Origin: JAWLCQ01 sp041687095
GTDB taxonomy: Bacteria > Planctomycetota > Phycisphaerae > SM23-33
Assembly (NCBI GenBank): GCA_041687095.1
Contig: JAWLCQ010000003.1
Span: 25,035 to 89,034 of the forward strand
Length of the DNA: 64,000 bases
Direction: 5' to 3'
In this document: one piece after another, positions 54,151 through 61,872 of the stretch
Layout: each line of letters starts with the position of its first letter
How positions within the stretch are numbered: position 1 is the first letter of the stretch
Notes under the pieces: model-generated
Database searches by the model: none
What the model saw: the letters and a program-made list of their open reading frames with translations, nothing else
Told to the model about the DNA's origin: nothing
Program-made: the position numbers and the translations under genes

Positions 54151-55954
54151 CCTTCGTCGGCGGGGTGATCACGCGGATGTCCAACTCGCTGAGCTGCCGC
54201 TCATCCACGGGACCCGGGGCGTTGGTCAGCGGGCAGGTGCCCCGCTGCGTCTTGGGGAACGCGATCACGTCCCGCAACGACTCCCCGCCGGCCATCATCA
54301 TCACGATGCGGTCCAACCCCAGCGCCAACCCGCCGTGCGGGGGCGCCCCGAACTTCAGGGCCGTCATCAGGAAGTCGAACTTCTCGTGCGCCTCTTCCTC
54401 GCTGATCCCCAGCAGCTCGAACACGTGCCGCTGGATCTCCATGTCGTGGATACGGATCGACCCCCCGCCCAACTCCACCCCGTTGCACACGAGGTCGTAC
54501 GCCTTGGACTTGATGGCCGCGGGGTTCGCCTGCAGCGTCACCGGGTCGAAGTCCTTGGGCATGGTGAATGGGTGGTGCACGCTGAACCAGCGCTTCTCCC
54601 CCTCGTCCCATACGACCAGCGGGAAGTCCACCACCCAGCACCATGCGAAGCTCTTGGGGTCGTAGAGCTTCAGGTCCCGGCCCAGCCGCGTCCGCAGCGC
54701 GCCCAGCACGCGAGCGACGACCGCTTCGCGGTCGGCGCAGAACATCAGGATGTCGCCCTCCTGCGCCCCCGTCCGCTCCCGCAGGGCCTGCTGGACCTCG
54801 GGGGAAAGGAACTTGGCCACCCCGCCGGCGAACCCGCCCGCCTCGACCTTGCACCAAGCAAGGCCCTTGGCGCCGAACTCGGTGGCGAGGGCGGTGTACT
54901 CGTCGATCTCCTTGCGGGTGAACTTCGCCCCGCCCGAAGGCACGAGGCACTTCACCTGCCCCCCCGCCGTCAGGGCATCCGAGAAGACCTTGAAGCCCGC
55001 ATCGGAGACGATGTCGCCCACGTCCTGCAGTTCGAGCCCGAACCGCAGGTCCGGCCGGTCCGTTCCGTACCTCGCCATTGCCTCGTCGTAGGGCATGTGC
55101 GGGACGTTCTCCGGGAACTCTTTGCCCGAGACCTTGCAGACCTCGCGCATCACGCGGGTCACGGCCTCCATCACGTCCTGCTGCGTGCAGAAGGACATCT
55201 CGAGATCGAGCTGGGTGAACTCGGGCTGGCGGTCGGCGCGGAGATCCTCGTCGCGGAAGCAGCGGACGATCTGGAAGTACTTGTCCATCCCCCCGACCAT
55301 CAGGATCTGCTTGAAGAGCTGGGGGCTCTGCGGAAGGGCGTAGAACGTGCCCAACTGCAGGCGCGAGGGCACGAGGAAGTCCCGCGCGCCCTCGGGGGTG
55401 GACTTGGTGAGGAACGGCGTCTCGACCTCGATGAACCCCTCGTCCGACAGCGTGTCGCGCATCGCCTTGGCGATCCGGTGGCGGAGCACCAGGGCGTTGG
55501 CGAGTTCGGGGCGGCGAATGTCGATGAAGCGGTACTTCAGCCGCAGTTCCTCCCCGACCTTGGAAAACTCGTCGGGCTCGAAGGGGACGGTCTCGCTGCG
55601 GTTGAGCAGGGCGATGGCGTCCCCGAGGATCTCGATCTCCCCGGTGGGAAGCTTGGGATTGATGCGGTCTTCCCCGCGCGAGCGGACGGTCCCGCCGATG
55701 GCGAGCACCCACTCGTTGCGGGCCGCCCGCGCCAGGGCGTACATGTTCTGGGCGGCGGCGTCGGCATTCTCAGGCAGGTCGTACACCACCTGCGTGACCC
55801 CGTAGCGGTCCCGCAGGTCGATGAACACGACCCCGCCGTGGTCGCGGTAGCTCTTCACCCATCCGCAGAGGCGCACGTGCTGCCCGATGTCGCCGGCACG
55901 CAACTGCCCGCAGGTATGGGTCCGCTTCAATACGTCGTCGCTGAATCGCTCCAT
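54146..55954 (-). CDS. aspS: Aspartyl-tRNA synthetase
   Basis: 602 residues from the ATG at 55954; an in-frame TTG six codons upstream is possible, but neither has a strong ribosome site. The N-terminal OB fold is seen (VRLCGWVKSYRDHGGVVFID). Class II motif 2 is FQIVRCFRDEDLRADRQPEF with EFTQLDLEMSF, the bacterial insertion domain follows, and motif 3 is GGLALGLDRIVMM near the end. It charges tRNA-Asp, and as a bacterial-type enzyme it may be discriminating or not; I did not resolve this. The gene is divergent from the tRNA-Val promoter. Confidence 0.97.
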   Translation of the reverse strand: MERFSDDVLKRTHTCGQLRAGDIGQHVRLCGWVKSYRDHGGVVFIDLRDRYGVTQVVYDLPENADAAAQNMYALARAARNEWVLAIGGTVRSRGEDRINPKLPTGEIEILGDAIALLNRSETVPFEPDEFSKVGEELRLKYRFIDIRRPELANALVLRHRIAKAMRDTLSDEGFIEVETPFLTKSTPEGARDFLVPSRLQLGTFYALPQSPQLFKQILMVGGMDKYFQIVRCFRDEDLRADRQPEFTQLDLEMSFCTQQDVMEAVTRVMREVCKVSGKEFPENVPHMPYDEAMARYGTDRPDLRFGLELQDVGDIVSDAGFKVFSDALTAGGQVKCLVPSGGAKFTRKEIDEYTALATEFGAKGLAWCKVEAGGFAGGVAKFLSPEVQQALRERTGAQEGDILMFCADREAVVARVLGALRTRLGRDLKLYDPKSFAWCWVVDFPLVVWDEGEKRWFSVHHPFTMPKDFDPVTLQANPAAIKSKAYDLVCNGVELGGGSIRIHDMEIQRHVFELLGISEEEAHEKFDFLMTALKFGAPPHGGLALGLDRIVMMMAGGESLRDVIAFPKTQRGTCPLTNAPGPVDERQLSELDIRVITPPTKA

Positions 55955-56046
55955 AGTGGTATCCGGCTCCAAAAGGGAATAGACCGCTCAGTCTACCCGA
56001 AGGCCCCGCAAAAGCAATACCCATCGAAAACGAAGCGGAAACGGGG

Positions 56047-56075
56047 TTGACATGCCGCCCCCGCCCCGGTAGAGT
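56047..56075 (+). promoter_or_regulatory. tRNA-Val promoter
   Basis: Perfect TTGACA at 56047-56052 and TAGAGT at 56070-56075 with 17 bp between, ending 18 bp before the tRNA. Confidence 0.75.
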
Positions 56076-56093
56076 TCAGCATCTGACTGGAAC

Positions 56094-56167
56094 GGGCTGT
56101 TAGCTCAGTTGGCTAGAGCGCCTGCTCGACACGCAGGAGGTCACTGGTTCAAGTCCAGTACGGCCCA
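56094..56167 (+). tRNA. tRNA-Val (anticodon GAC)
   Basis: The acceptor GGGCTGT pairs with ACGGCCC (one G-U), discriminator A at 56167. The D arm is GCTCAGTTGGCTAGAGC, the anticodon arm CCTGC-TCGACAC-GCAGG with GAC at 56128-56130, and the T arm ACTGG-TTCAAGT-CCAGT. Position 33, just before the anticodon, is C rather than the near-universal U. Its 3' half is duplicated at 58545, marking it as the integration site of a small element. Confidence 0.92.
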
Positions 56168-56170
56168 GTG
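56122..56170 (+). repeat. attL-like direct repeat (tRNA-Val side)
   Basis: 49 bp from within the anticodon stem to 3 bp past the tRNA end, matching 58545-58593 at 48 of 49 positions (the one difference is T56141 against C58564). Duplication of a tRNA 3' half at an element boundary is the standard product of tyrosine-integrase insertion. Confidence 0.85.
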
Positions 56171-56276
56171 TTGTAAGACCTGCCGATGGCCGGGGTTAGT
56201 GACGATCCGCGGCCCACCCGCCTCCCTCGGCGGTGCGGCGAAGCGTCCGTAGTACTACGGACACAGGAGCCGTGCC

Positions 56277-56489
56277 ATGACCGATCCCAGCCATCCCCAC
56301 CTCCGCCCCGCGTCCACACGCCCACCGATCCTGCCGAGCCTCCCCCGCCAGCCTACTGCCGCCACAAGGGGAGCGGGCAGGTGTGCTGCTACATTCAGCG
56401 GCGGACCGCGCTGGTTGGCGGCCTTGGCGATCTATGGCAAACTCGTCAGAGAGACCGGACACCCCAAACCGCTCTGCTCATGCCCGTGA
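56277..56489 (+). pseudogene. Degenerate integrase N-terminal remnant
   Basis: A start with ACAGGAG before it opens at 56277. A neighbouring frame then reads PPPPAYCRHKGSGQ, and the first frame reads ATFSGGPRWLAALAIYGKLV and ends at 56489. Put together they resemble the opening of tyrosine integrases I know from planctomycetes (YRxHKxSGQAxVTLxGxxxYLG, then a Y-x3-L helix). The reading needs at least two frame changes and has no catalytic domain, so it is a decayed 5' fragment. The pattern match is from memory and needs a search. Confidence 0.4.
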
Positions 56490-56578
56490 CTGTTCCCGCT
56501 GCCATCAGGAAGAATCCGTTCTTCCAAGTACCCCTTGACTGGCGGCTCCCACCGGAGGTCGCGGGTCTTCAACGGCGG

Positions 56579-57457
56579 TCAGGGGCGGACATTCTCGGCT
56601 ATGTTGACAACCAGTTGAATCGCCTGTTCCAAGTCGAACGCCCGGAAATCCTTCTCTCGCAGGACCGTTCTCAGCCGGGCGCCCAACTGGCGTTTCAAGT
56701 CAGCCAGACGCCGATCACCGACATCTATGGGCAGATTACCCGGCACGGCGATCTTCTGCCGGACCAAGTCGGCCATCAGGCCGCTGTGCAGCGCGAGGTC
56801 GAGGTGCTTTGCGGCATAATCGAGATCGTAGTAGTCCCGAATGGCCACATCCTGGCGTGATAGGGCAGCCCGAGCTTTCTCGGCCATCGCTTCGGTCATG
56901 TCGATGCAGGCCACATCTACGGGGGGAATCATGGCGTCGCCGCCGATGGGATCGAGCAGCAGCGTACGGGCTTGGCCTTTGATGACCGGCAGCAGGAGCG
57001 GTTCGCGGACACTGATCTCGACGAGAATGCCTTCTCGCTGCCCGGTTGTGGGGGATTCGTAGGCGACCACACCGTTGTACTGTGTCGAGTTGTTCACGCC
57101 TGTGAGCGATTCAGTACACTTCATCGCCGGAATGAAATCGGCGACGTCAGATACTGCAACTTTGGCCGCGGAGGCTGCTTGGCTACGTTGCTTCCGGTTG
57201 GCGTCGACCGGCAAGGGGATTGTAAAGTCCAGGTCTTCGCTGAGCCGGTAGAACCCTGCGTGGACCTTGGCCAGGCAGGTGCCGCCCTTGAACACGAGTC
57301 CGCCGGAGCGATCGGCAAGATAGGCCAGCAAGACGGTGCAGAAGTAGTCCTTCTCGATCAGGCGCGGGTTGAAGCCCGTCTTCGAGGCCGTGAAGTTGAC
57401 GGCCTCACGGAACAGCGGCAGGTCTTCATGGAGCGCCGGTCCGGTTGGTTCAGCCAT
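56579..57457 (-). CDS. AbiEii-like nucleotidyltransferase toxin
   Basis: 292 residues. The nucleotidyltransferase core is clear: LIEKDYFC (residues 33-40), VFKGGTCLAKVH with GGT at 58-60, RLSEDLDF with the metal-binding Asp/Glu at 74-77, and a later RDYYDLDYAAKH. These are the four conserved motifs of the AbiEii/MenT family, which transfers nucleotides to tRNA or other targets and stops growth. Its start overlaps the end of the antitoxin gene by 8 bp, the usual arrangement of this type IV toxin-antitoxin/abortive-infection system. It lies within the tRNA-Val mini-island. Confidence 0.88.
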   Translation of the reverse strand: MAEPTGPALHEDLPLFREAVNFTASKTGFNPRLIEKDYFCTVLLAYLADRSGGLVFKGGTCLAKVHAGFYRLSEDLDFTIPLPVDANRKQRSQAASAAKVAVSDVADFIPAMKCTESLTGVNNSTQYNGVVAYESPTTGQREGILVEISVREPLLLPVIKGQARTLLLDPIGGDAMIPPVDVACIDMTEAMAEKARAALSRQDVAIRDYYDLDYAAKHLDLALHSGLMADLVRQKIAVPGNLPIDVGDRRLADLKRQLGARLRTVLREKDFRAFDLEQAIQLVVNIAENVRP

Positions 57458-58244
57458 TGAGGATCACCCCCCAACGTTTCAGGAGCGTTCCGCGCGTGGG
57501 CCTGCCTGGCACCAACGGAATCTTGGCCGTCGATGGCGTCAGTTCTCGCGCCAGCCGCCTGAGGACCGATTCCTGAACACCGATCTGCCCCAGCAAGGCG
57601 CCGATGCGGCGGATGGCGCCCAAGTTGCCGAAGCGGATGGTCGCCTGGCACAGATCGGTCGGCCTGATGCGCCCGGACTCGATGTCTCGCCGAATCCAGT
57701 CGTAGGCGCGGGGCAGGCTGTCGAACCGGGAGAAGTCGTATACCGCATCGACTAGCGTGCGAACGCGCGAGGAATAGACCAGCGTTTCACCTAAGGGCGT
57801 CTCGAACTGCTCCGTTTCCCCGAGTCGTTCCCGGCTGACCTTGATCAGCGTAAGTTCGATTCGTCCCACGGAGCGGTCGCCGGAGATGGCATCGTTGTAG
57901 ATGTGGACGCGGGAGGGAATCTGCTCGTCGTAACCATAACGATTGAAGGCGTTGGGGCCGGTGATCTGGTAGCTTGCCTGCTTGTCGGCCATGAGGGCGT
58001 TGATGACGGTGGCCTCCTCGGGCGTCCAGACGCCCCCGAGCGGCAGTTTGGCCGGGAACAGATAGAGGCCGTTGCGCACCTTGGCGATCATGCCCGAGCG
58101 GGCCATGCGGCTGAGCAGTTCCCGCTCCTGCTTGGCCGTGATGCGTAGAGCGGAAGCCAGATCGCCCGTTTTCACGGTGCGAAGGTTTCGCATCTGCACG
58201 TATGCCAGTGCGGCTGTCTCGAGTTGTCCGAGCTTGCGGGCCAT
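57450..58244 (-). CDS. AbiEi-like antitoxin with winged helix-turn-helix
   Basis: 264 residues. The first 80 form a winged HTH (LRTVKTGDLASALRITAKQE, then SRMARSGMIAKVRNGLYLFP, the R-G-x-Y wing). The C-terminal domain (SYQITGPNAFNRYGYDEQIP, SSRVRTLVDAVYDF) is that of AbiEi-type antitoxins. It would repress the operon and neutralise the AbiEii toxin encoded downstream with an 8-bp overlap. The promoter lies so close to the ATG that the message appears leaderless. It is part of the mini-island. Confidence 0.85.
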   Translation of the reverse strand: MARKLGQLETAALAYVQMRNLRTVKTGDLASALRITAKQERELLSRMARSGMIAKVRNGLYLFPAKLPLGGVWTPEEATVINALMADKQASYQITGPNAFNRYGYDEQIPSRVHIYNDAISGDRSVGRIELTLIKVSRERLGETEQFETPLGETLVYSSRVRTLVDAVYDFSRFDSLPRAYDWIRRDIESGRIRPTDLCQATIRFGNLGAIRRIGALLGQIGVQESVLRRLARELTPSTAKIPLVPGRPTRGTLLKRWGVILNG

Positions 58245-58250
58245 GTCGTT

Positions 58251-58278
58251 ATTCTATTTTCGACAGATTGCCTGTAAA
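58251..58278 (-). promoter_or_regulatory. AbiE operon promoter, apparently leaderless
   Basis: On the minus strand, TTTACA (58278-58273) and TAGAAT (58256-58251) are spaced by 16 bp. Only six bases separate the -10 box from the ATG at 58244, so transcription should start at or next to the start codon. Confidence 0.6.
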
Positions 58279-58351
58279 GCAATAATGACCAAACGGAATC
58301 ATTCGGGGCCAGGATCGCCGGAGCATTCTTCGAGCTGGGTTCAGCCAATGA

Positions 58352-58504
58352 TCAGCCGCGCGATGGCGACTCGAGCGGCGGCGAGGCAAGGCTGACGATG
58401 ACCTCGCGACGCTGTGGGCCCGGCAGGTCGGACAAAAAATCCACCAGGACGGCCAGTTTCGGGTTGCTGGTGCAAGCGATGGTGCGAGCGGCGTCCGGCG
58501 GCAT
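58352..58504 (-). other. Short open frame next to attR, possible island remnant
   Basis: 50 codons beginning MPPDAARTIACTSNP and including LSDLPGPQRREVIVSLAS. The last part resembles short helices (proline, then hydrophobic helix) in small proteins encoded beside integrases. There is no clear ribosome site. Whether it is expressed or a remnant cannot be told. Confidence 0.25.
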
Positions 58505-58544
58505 CGTAAGTGGGATATCTGTGAGAGTTACGACGGTCGTCTCG

Positions 58545-58593
58545 CTGCTCGACACGCAGGAGGCCACTGGTTCAAGTCCAGTACGGCCCAGTG
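58545..58593 (+). repeat. attR-like direct repeat
   Basis: Second copy of the tRNA-Val 3' half, starting CTGCTCGACACGCAGG, with the T arm and acceptor end intact but no 5' half, so it is not a functional tRNA gene. Confidence 0.85.
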
Positions 58594-58656
58594 AGCCCGG
58601 GCTTCCGTTGGGAGCACCGGGCCGGGCCTTTTCATGCCCCCCTCCGCCCGCACGCA

Positions 58657-59412
58657 TCACCCGTCCCCCCGCACCGCCAGCGCCCAGAACCGCTGCAGCA
58701 GCGCCTCCCCCAGGGCCACCCCGTCCCCGGACGATGCCGCCGACGCAGAGGACACCGACGAGGAGGTCGGGGGCGACAGAGACGGCCTTGGCGCCGGGGG
58801 AACACCGATCAACTCCTGCACATAGGCGTCGAGCACGTGCGGGGTGAATTCGGGGTGGAACTGCACGCCCCAGGCGCAGTCGCCGAGGCGGAAGGCGTGG
58901 TGCGGCTCGTGGGGATTATGCGCCAGGGGCGCCGCGCCCTGCGGAAGGGTGAGGGCGGACTGGTAGTGCGAGCAGTATACCTCCGCCCCGTCCGGAAGGA
59001 CGGACAGCAGCGGATCGCTCCGCCCCGCGGCCGTCAGGTGGACCTGCGCACGCCCCACCTCCTCGCCCCGAGGGTTCGGGCCCACCACGCCCCCCATCGC
59101 ATACGCCAGCAACTGATGACCGTAGCAGATGCCCAGCAGCGGTACGCGGGCGGAAACGATCTCTCGAATCCACCCCGCCGTCCGCTCGCTCCAGTCCAGT
59201 CGCTCCGTCACCATCGCGTGCGCGCCGGTCAGGATGGCCCCGCGGAGGCGGAAAGGTTCGGGCAGGGGCTCATCGTCCAGCGGGCGGACGATCCGCACGT
59301 CCTCCGCCGATCGGTGCAGCCGGGCGAGGACCCAGTCCTCGAAATCCCCCTCCCGCTCGGACAGCCACCCAAAGGTGCTCCCGAGCTTGATGATGGCGAA
59401 CTCTCGCTCCAT
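58657..59412 (-). CDS. Class I glutamine amidotransferase-like protein
   Basis: 251 residues from the ATG at 59412, with GGAGG eleven bases before it. The GATase nucleophile elbow is LLGICYGHQLLAYAMGG (Cys in GICYGHQ). The catalytic His-Glu pair is VQFHPEFTP. It is a free-standing GATase of the GuaA-like subgroup used to hydrolyse glutamine or gamma-glutamyl amides. The C-terminal Ser-rich stretch (about 212-235) is low complexity. The nearby gene content does not reveal the substrate. Confidence 0.85.
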   Translation of the reverse strand: MEREFAIIKLGSTFGWLSEREGDFEDWVLARLHRSAEDVRIVRPLDDEPLPEPFRLRGAILTGAHAMVTERLDWSERTAGWIREIVSARVPLLGICYGHQLLAYAMGGVVGPNPRGEEVGRAQVHLTAAGRSDPLLSVLPDGAEVYCSHYQSALTLPQGAAPLAHNPHEPHHAFRLGDCAWGVQFHPEFTPHVLDAYVQELIGVPPAPRPSLSPPTSSSVSSASAASSGDGVALGEALLQRFWALAVRGDG

Positions 59413-59538
59413 TCCCGCAGGTCCTCCGGCGCGCAGGCGCTTCACCGAGGCGGGTCCCGGTCCGCCGAAGGCGTCATGTTACCAGATCGGCGGTGGAGGG
59501 GCTGGAACTTTCCGCCCGGGACGGTACGTTATCGGGAC

Positions 59539-60297
59539 ATGGACGTGCTGACCGTTCACAACCGCCCCCAGGACATCGCCGAGCGCACCGCCCGCATTCG
59601 CCGGACGGTGCTCGAAGGCTCCCCCCACATCCGCGAGGGCAACTTCACCGCCATCGGCGGGGAGGACGTCGAGTTCCTCTTCCACCGCTACGACGAAGAG
59701 TTCTTCGGGGGGTGGCTGCACCGGTCGGCCGTGCAGGATTCCGTCCAGCCCCTCCGCTTCCGCGTCTCGAAGACGATGACCCGCAGCGGAGGGGCGACGG
59801 TTCGCGTCCGGCCCCGCGGGCAGCGGAGGGGGAAGGCCCTGCGGTACGAGATCGCCCTCGCCGGGCGCCTGCTCTTTCAGACCTTCGGGCCCGGGCAGCG
59901 GGAGGCGAAGGTCAACGGCCTGCCGTGCGCCGACCGGCTGGAGGCGGCGATGCGGGTAATGGAGCACGAGATCATCCACCTCGTCGAGATGGTGGTCTGG
60001 GGCGCCTCGAGCTGCCGGGGCACGCGGTTCAAGATGCTCGCACGGAACCTGTTCGGGCACCCGGGGACGCAGCACGAACTCGTCACCTCCGCCGAGCAGG
60101 CGGCGGTGCGGCACGGGGTGCGGGTGGGCAGCGTGGTCCGCTTCGCCTTCCAGGGCCGCACCCTCACCGGCCGCGTCAACCGCATCCACCAGCGGGCGAC
60201 GGTGCTCGTGGAGAGCCCCGACGGACGGCGGTACAGCGACGGGAAGCACTACCACAAGTACTACGTGCCGCTGGGGGAACTGCGGATTGAGGATTGA
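59539..60297 (+). CDS. SprT-like zinc metallopeptidase-fold protein
   Basis: 252 residues from the ATG at 59539. Residues 30-190 form a SprT-like domain: FLFHRYDEEFFGGWL, SKTMTRSGGATVRV, and the zinc motif MEHEIIHLVEMVVW (HExxH), followed by the third ligand region GTRFKMLARNLFGHPG. A small C-terminal beta domain (VRFAFQGRTLTGRVNRIHQR and HYHKYYVPLGEL) follows and may bind nucleic acid. SprT/Spartan relatives act on DNA-protein crosslinks in eukaryotes; the bacterial role is unproven. The start has no clear ribosome site. It is divergent from the GATase gene. Confidence 0.8.
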   Translation: MDVLTVHNRPQDIAERTARIRRTVLEGSPHIREGNFTAIGGEDVEFLFHRYDEEFFGGWLHRSAVQDSVQPLRFRVSKTMTRSGGATVRVRPRGQRRGKALRYEIALAGRLLFQTFGPGQREAKVNGLPCADRLEAAMRVMEHEIIHLVEMVVWGASSCRGTRFKMLARNLFGHPGTQHELVTSAEQAAVRHGVRVGSVVRFAFQGRTLTGRVNRIHQRATVLVESPDGRRYSDGKHYHKYYVPLGELRIED

Positions 60298-60488
60298 GGG
60301 TTGCGGATCGCTGCGCTTCGAGATCACGAGCGAGTTCGAAAGATGCGCGAGACGGAAGCGTGACACCAAGCGGGCAAGCCGGGATTCGGGCTTGAGCCTC
60401 TCCCCTCCACCGGCTACGATTCGCAACCGTCCCGGGGTGCGTGATGATGGGGGGACCGAAGCGAGAAAACTGCCAAAGGAGCGAGAGC

Positions 60489-61322
60489 ATGATTACCTTC
60501 AGCGCGTTTGCGGACGAGATCGGGCCCGACCTGGACCTGCAGATGAACACCTGCGAAGCCAACGGCGTGAAGTGCATCGACGTGCGCGGCATCGACGGGA
60601 TGAACGTCTCGGCGATGACGTTGGAGCAGGTGAAGGGCTACTGCAAGCGGCTGAGCGACCGCGGGTTCTCCGTGCCGTTCATCGGCTCGCCCATCGGCAA
60701 GATCAAGATGAGCGACGACTTCGCCGCGCACCTGGACCTGCTGAAGCACTGCTGCGACGTCGCCCACGCCTTCGGGACCCGGCGGATCCGCATGTTCAGC
60801 TTCTACCCCTCGGTGGGCAAGACCATCCAGGAGGAACGCGACGGGGTCATCGAGCGCATGGCGGCGATGCTCGACCTCGCCGAGAAGGCCGACTGCGAGC
60901 TGTGGCACGAGAACGAGGCGGACATCTACGGGGCGATTCCCGAGGGCGTCCGCGACCTCTTCGCCACACTGGGGCATGACCGGCTGAAGGGCATCTTCGA
61001 CCCCGCCAACTTCGTCACCGAGAACGTCAAGCCCTACGACGAGGCCTGGACGCAGGGGCTCGCGGACCTGACCGACGCCTTCCACATTAAGGACAAGATC
61101 GCCGGGGCCCCCACCTGCGTCCCCGCCGGGCAAGGCCAGGGCCAGTTCCCCGAGATCTTCGCCGACCTCAAGAAGCGCAACTGGAGCGGGTACATGACGC
61201 TCGAACCCCACCTCTCGCAGGCGGGGCAGTTCTCCGGGTTCACGGGGACGGAGCGGTTCGAGGCGGCCGTGCGGGCCCTCAAGCACGTCTGCGACGCCGC
61301 CGGTCTGCCGTACAAGAAGTAA
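60489..61322 (+). CDS. Sugar phosphate isomerase/epimerase (xylose-isomerase-like TIM barrel)
   Basis: 277 residues from the ATG at 60489, with AAAGGAG before it. The barrel begins ITFSAFADEIGPDLDLQMNT, the typical opening of this family. Metal-binding acids appear in strand ends: ELWHENEADIYG, GIFDPANFV (Asp), DAFHIKDKIAG (His) and the terminal YMTLEPHLSQAG (Glu). Members isomerise or epimerise sugars or inositols and are numerous in planctomycetes. It is followed by a perfect 40-bp palindrome likely to end transcription. Confidence 0.88.
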   Translation: MITFSAFADEIGPDLDLQMNTCEANGVKCIDVRGIDGMNVSAMTLEQVKGYCKRLSDRGFSVPFIGSPIGKIKMSDDFAAHLDLLKHCCDVAHAFGTRRIRMFSFYPSVGKTIQEERDGVIERMAAMLDLAEKADCELWHENEADIYGAIPEGVRDLFATLGHDRLKGIFDPANFVTENVKPYDEAWTQGLADLTDAFHIKDKIAGAPTCVPAGQGQGQFPEIFADLKKRNWSGYMTLEPHLSQAGQFSGFTGTERFEAAVRALKHVCDAAGLPYKK

Positions 61323-61329
61323 ACCAACC

Positions 61330-61369
61330 GCCCGCGTCGCGGGTCCCCGGGGACCCGCGACGCGGGCGA
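61330..61369. terminator. Perfect 40-bp palindrome, bidirectional terminator candidate
   Basis: CGCCCGCGTCGCGGGTCCCC followed by its exact reverse complement, centred between 61349 and 61350. It lies 8 bp after the isomerase stop and between convergent genes. There is no T run, so Rho-independent termination is not certain. Confidence 0.6.
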
Positions 61370-61471
61370 TGAAATTCCAACCACGTCCGACACGACAGGG
61401 CTCGGCCCTAAGCCCCCCGGCTGCGTCGGGGGAACCCGCTCGATCCACCCGGGGGCTCACCGCACGATGCG

Positions 61472-61861
61472 TTACTTCGCCCCTGCCTGCATCTGCAGCA
61501 CGTCGCGCAGACCCACGACCCCCACGAGCGCGTCGTCCTCGATGACCGCGAGGTGGCGGATGTTGCTTTCGCGGAGCATCTTTGCACAGTCCGCGACGTC
61601 GTCGCTCAGGCGGCAACTGCGGACGGGGGAGGACATGACCTCCGCGAGCGTGACCCGGGCGGGATCCTTCCCGGCGGCGACGACGCGCTGGAGCAGGTCG
61701 CGCTCGGTGAAGATGCCCGCGACGCGGCCGTCCTGGCGGACGATGACGGACCCCACGCGTCCATCGGCCATGAGGCGGGCGGCCTCGAAGACGGTGGCGG
61801 AGGGCTCGATGACGATGACGTCGGGCCCCTTGGCCATGAGGATGTCTTCCACGGTGGGCAT
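61472..61861 (-). CDS. Tandem CBS-domain protein
   Basis: 129 residues from the ATG at 61861, with AAGGAG upstream. Two CBS motifs are present: VIVIEPSATVFEAARLMADG with GSVIVRQDGRVAGIFTERDL, then SSPVRSCRLSDDVADCAKML with RHLAVIEDDALVGVVGLRDV. Such paired CBS modules bind adenine nucleotides and regulate partner proteins. It is the last gene of the chemotaxis operon, 11 bp after cheB, so it may couple energy state to signalling, though that is inference. The frame is also open upstream through cheB as a shadow. Confidence 0.9.
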   Translation of the reverse strand: MPTVEDILMAKGPDVIVIEPSATVFEAARLMADGRVGSVIVRQDGRVAGIFTERDLLQRVVAAGKDPARVTLAEVMSSPVRSCRLSDDVADCAKMLRESNIRHLAVIEDDALVGVVGLRDVLQMQAGAK

Positions 61862-61872
61862 GGGTGGGCTCC

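Larger units (their letters stand above)
56122..58593. mobile_element. 2.4-kb tRNA-Val-integrated mini-island carrying an AbiE-type pair
   Basis: Bounded by the 49-bp direct repeats at 56122 and 58545, so the unit length is 2423 bp. It contains an AbiEi/AbiEii-like pair on the minus strand, a frame-disrupted integrase N-terminal remnant next to the tRNA side, and a short open frame next to the distal repeat. GC content is visibly lower in the toxin gene than in the host genes around. No intact integrase remains, so it cannot excise by itself. Confidence 0.75.

Noticed and set aside
58545..58593. Second tRNA-Val gene
   Set aside because: Only the 3' half is present; the D arm and 5' acceptor strand are missing, so it is an att remnant.
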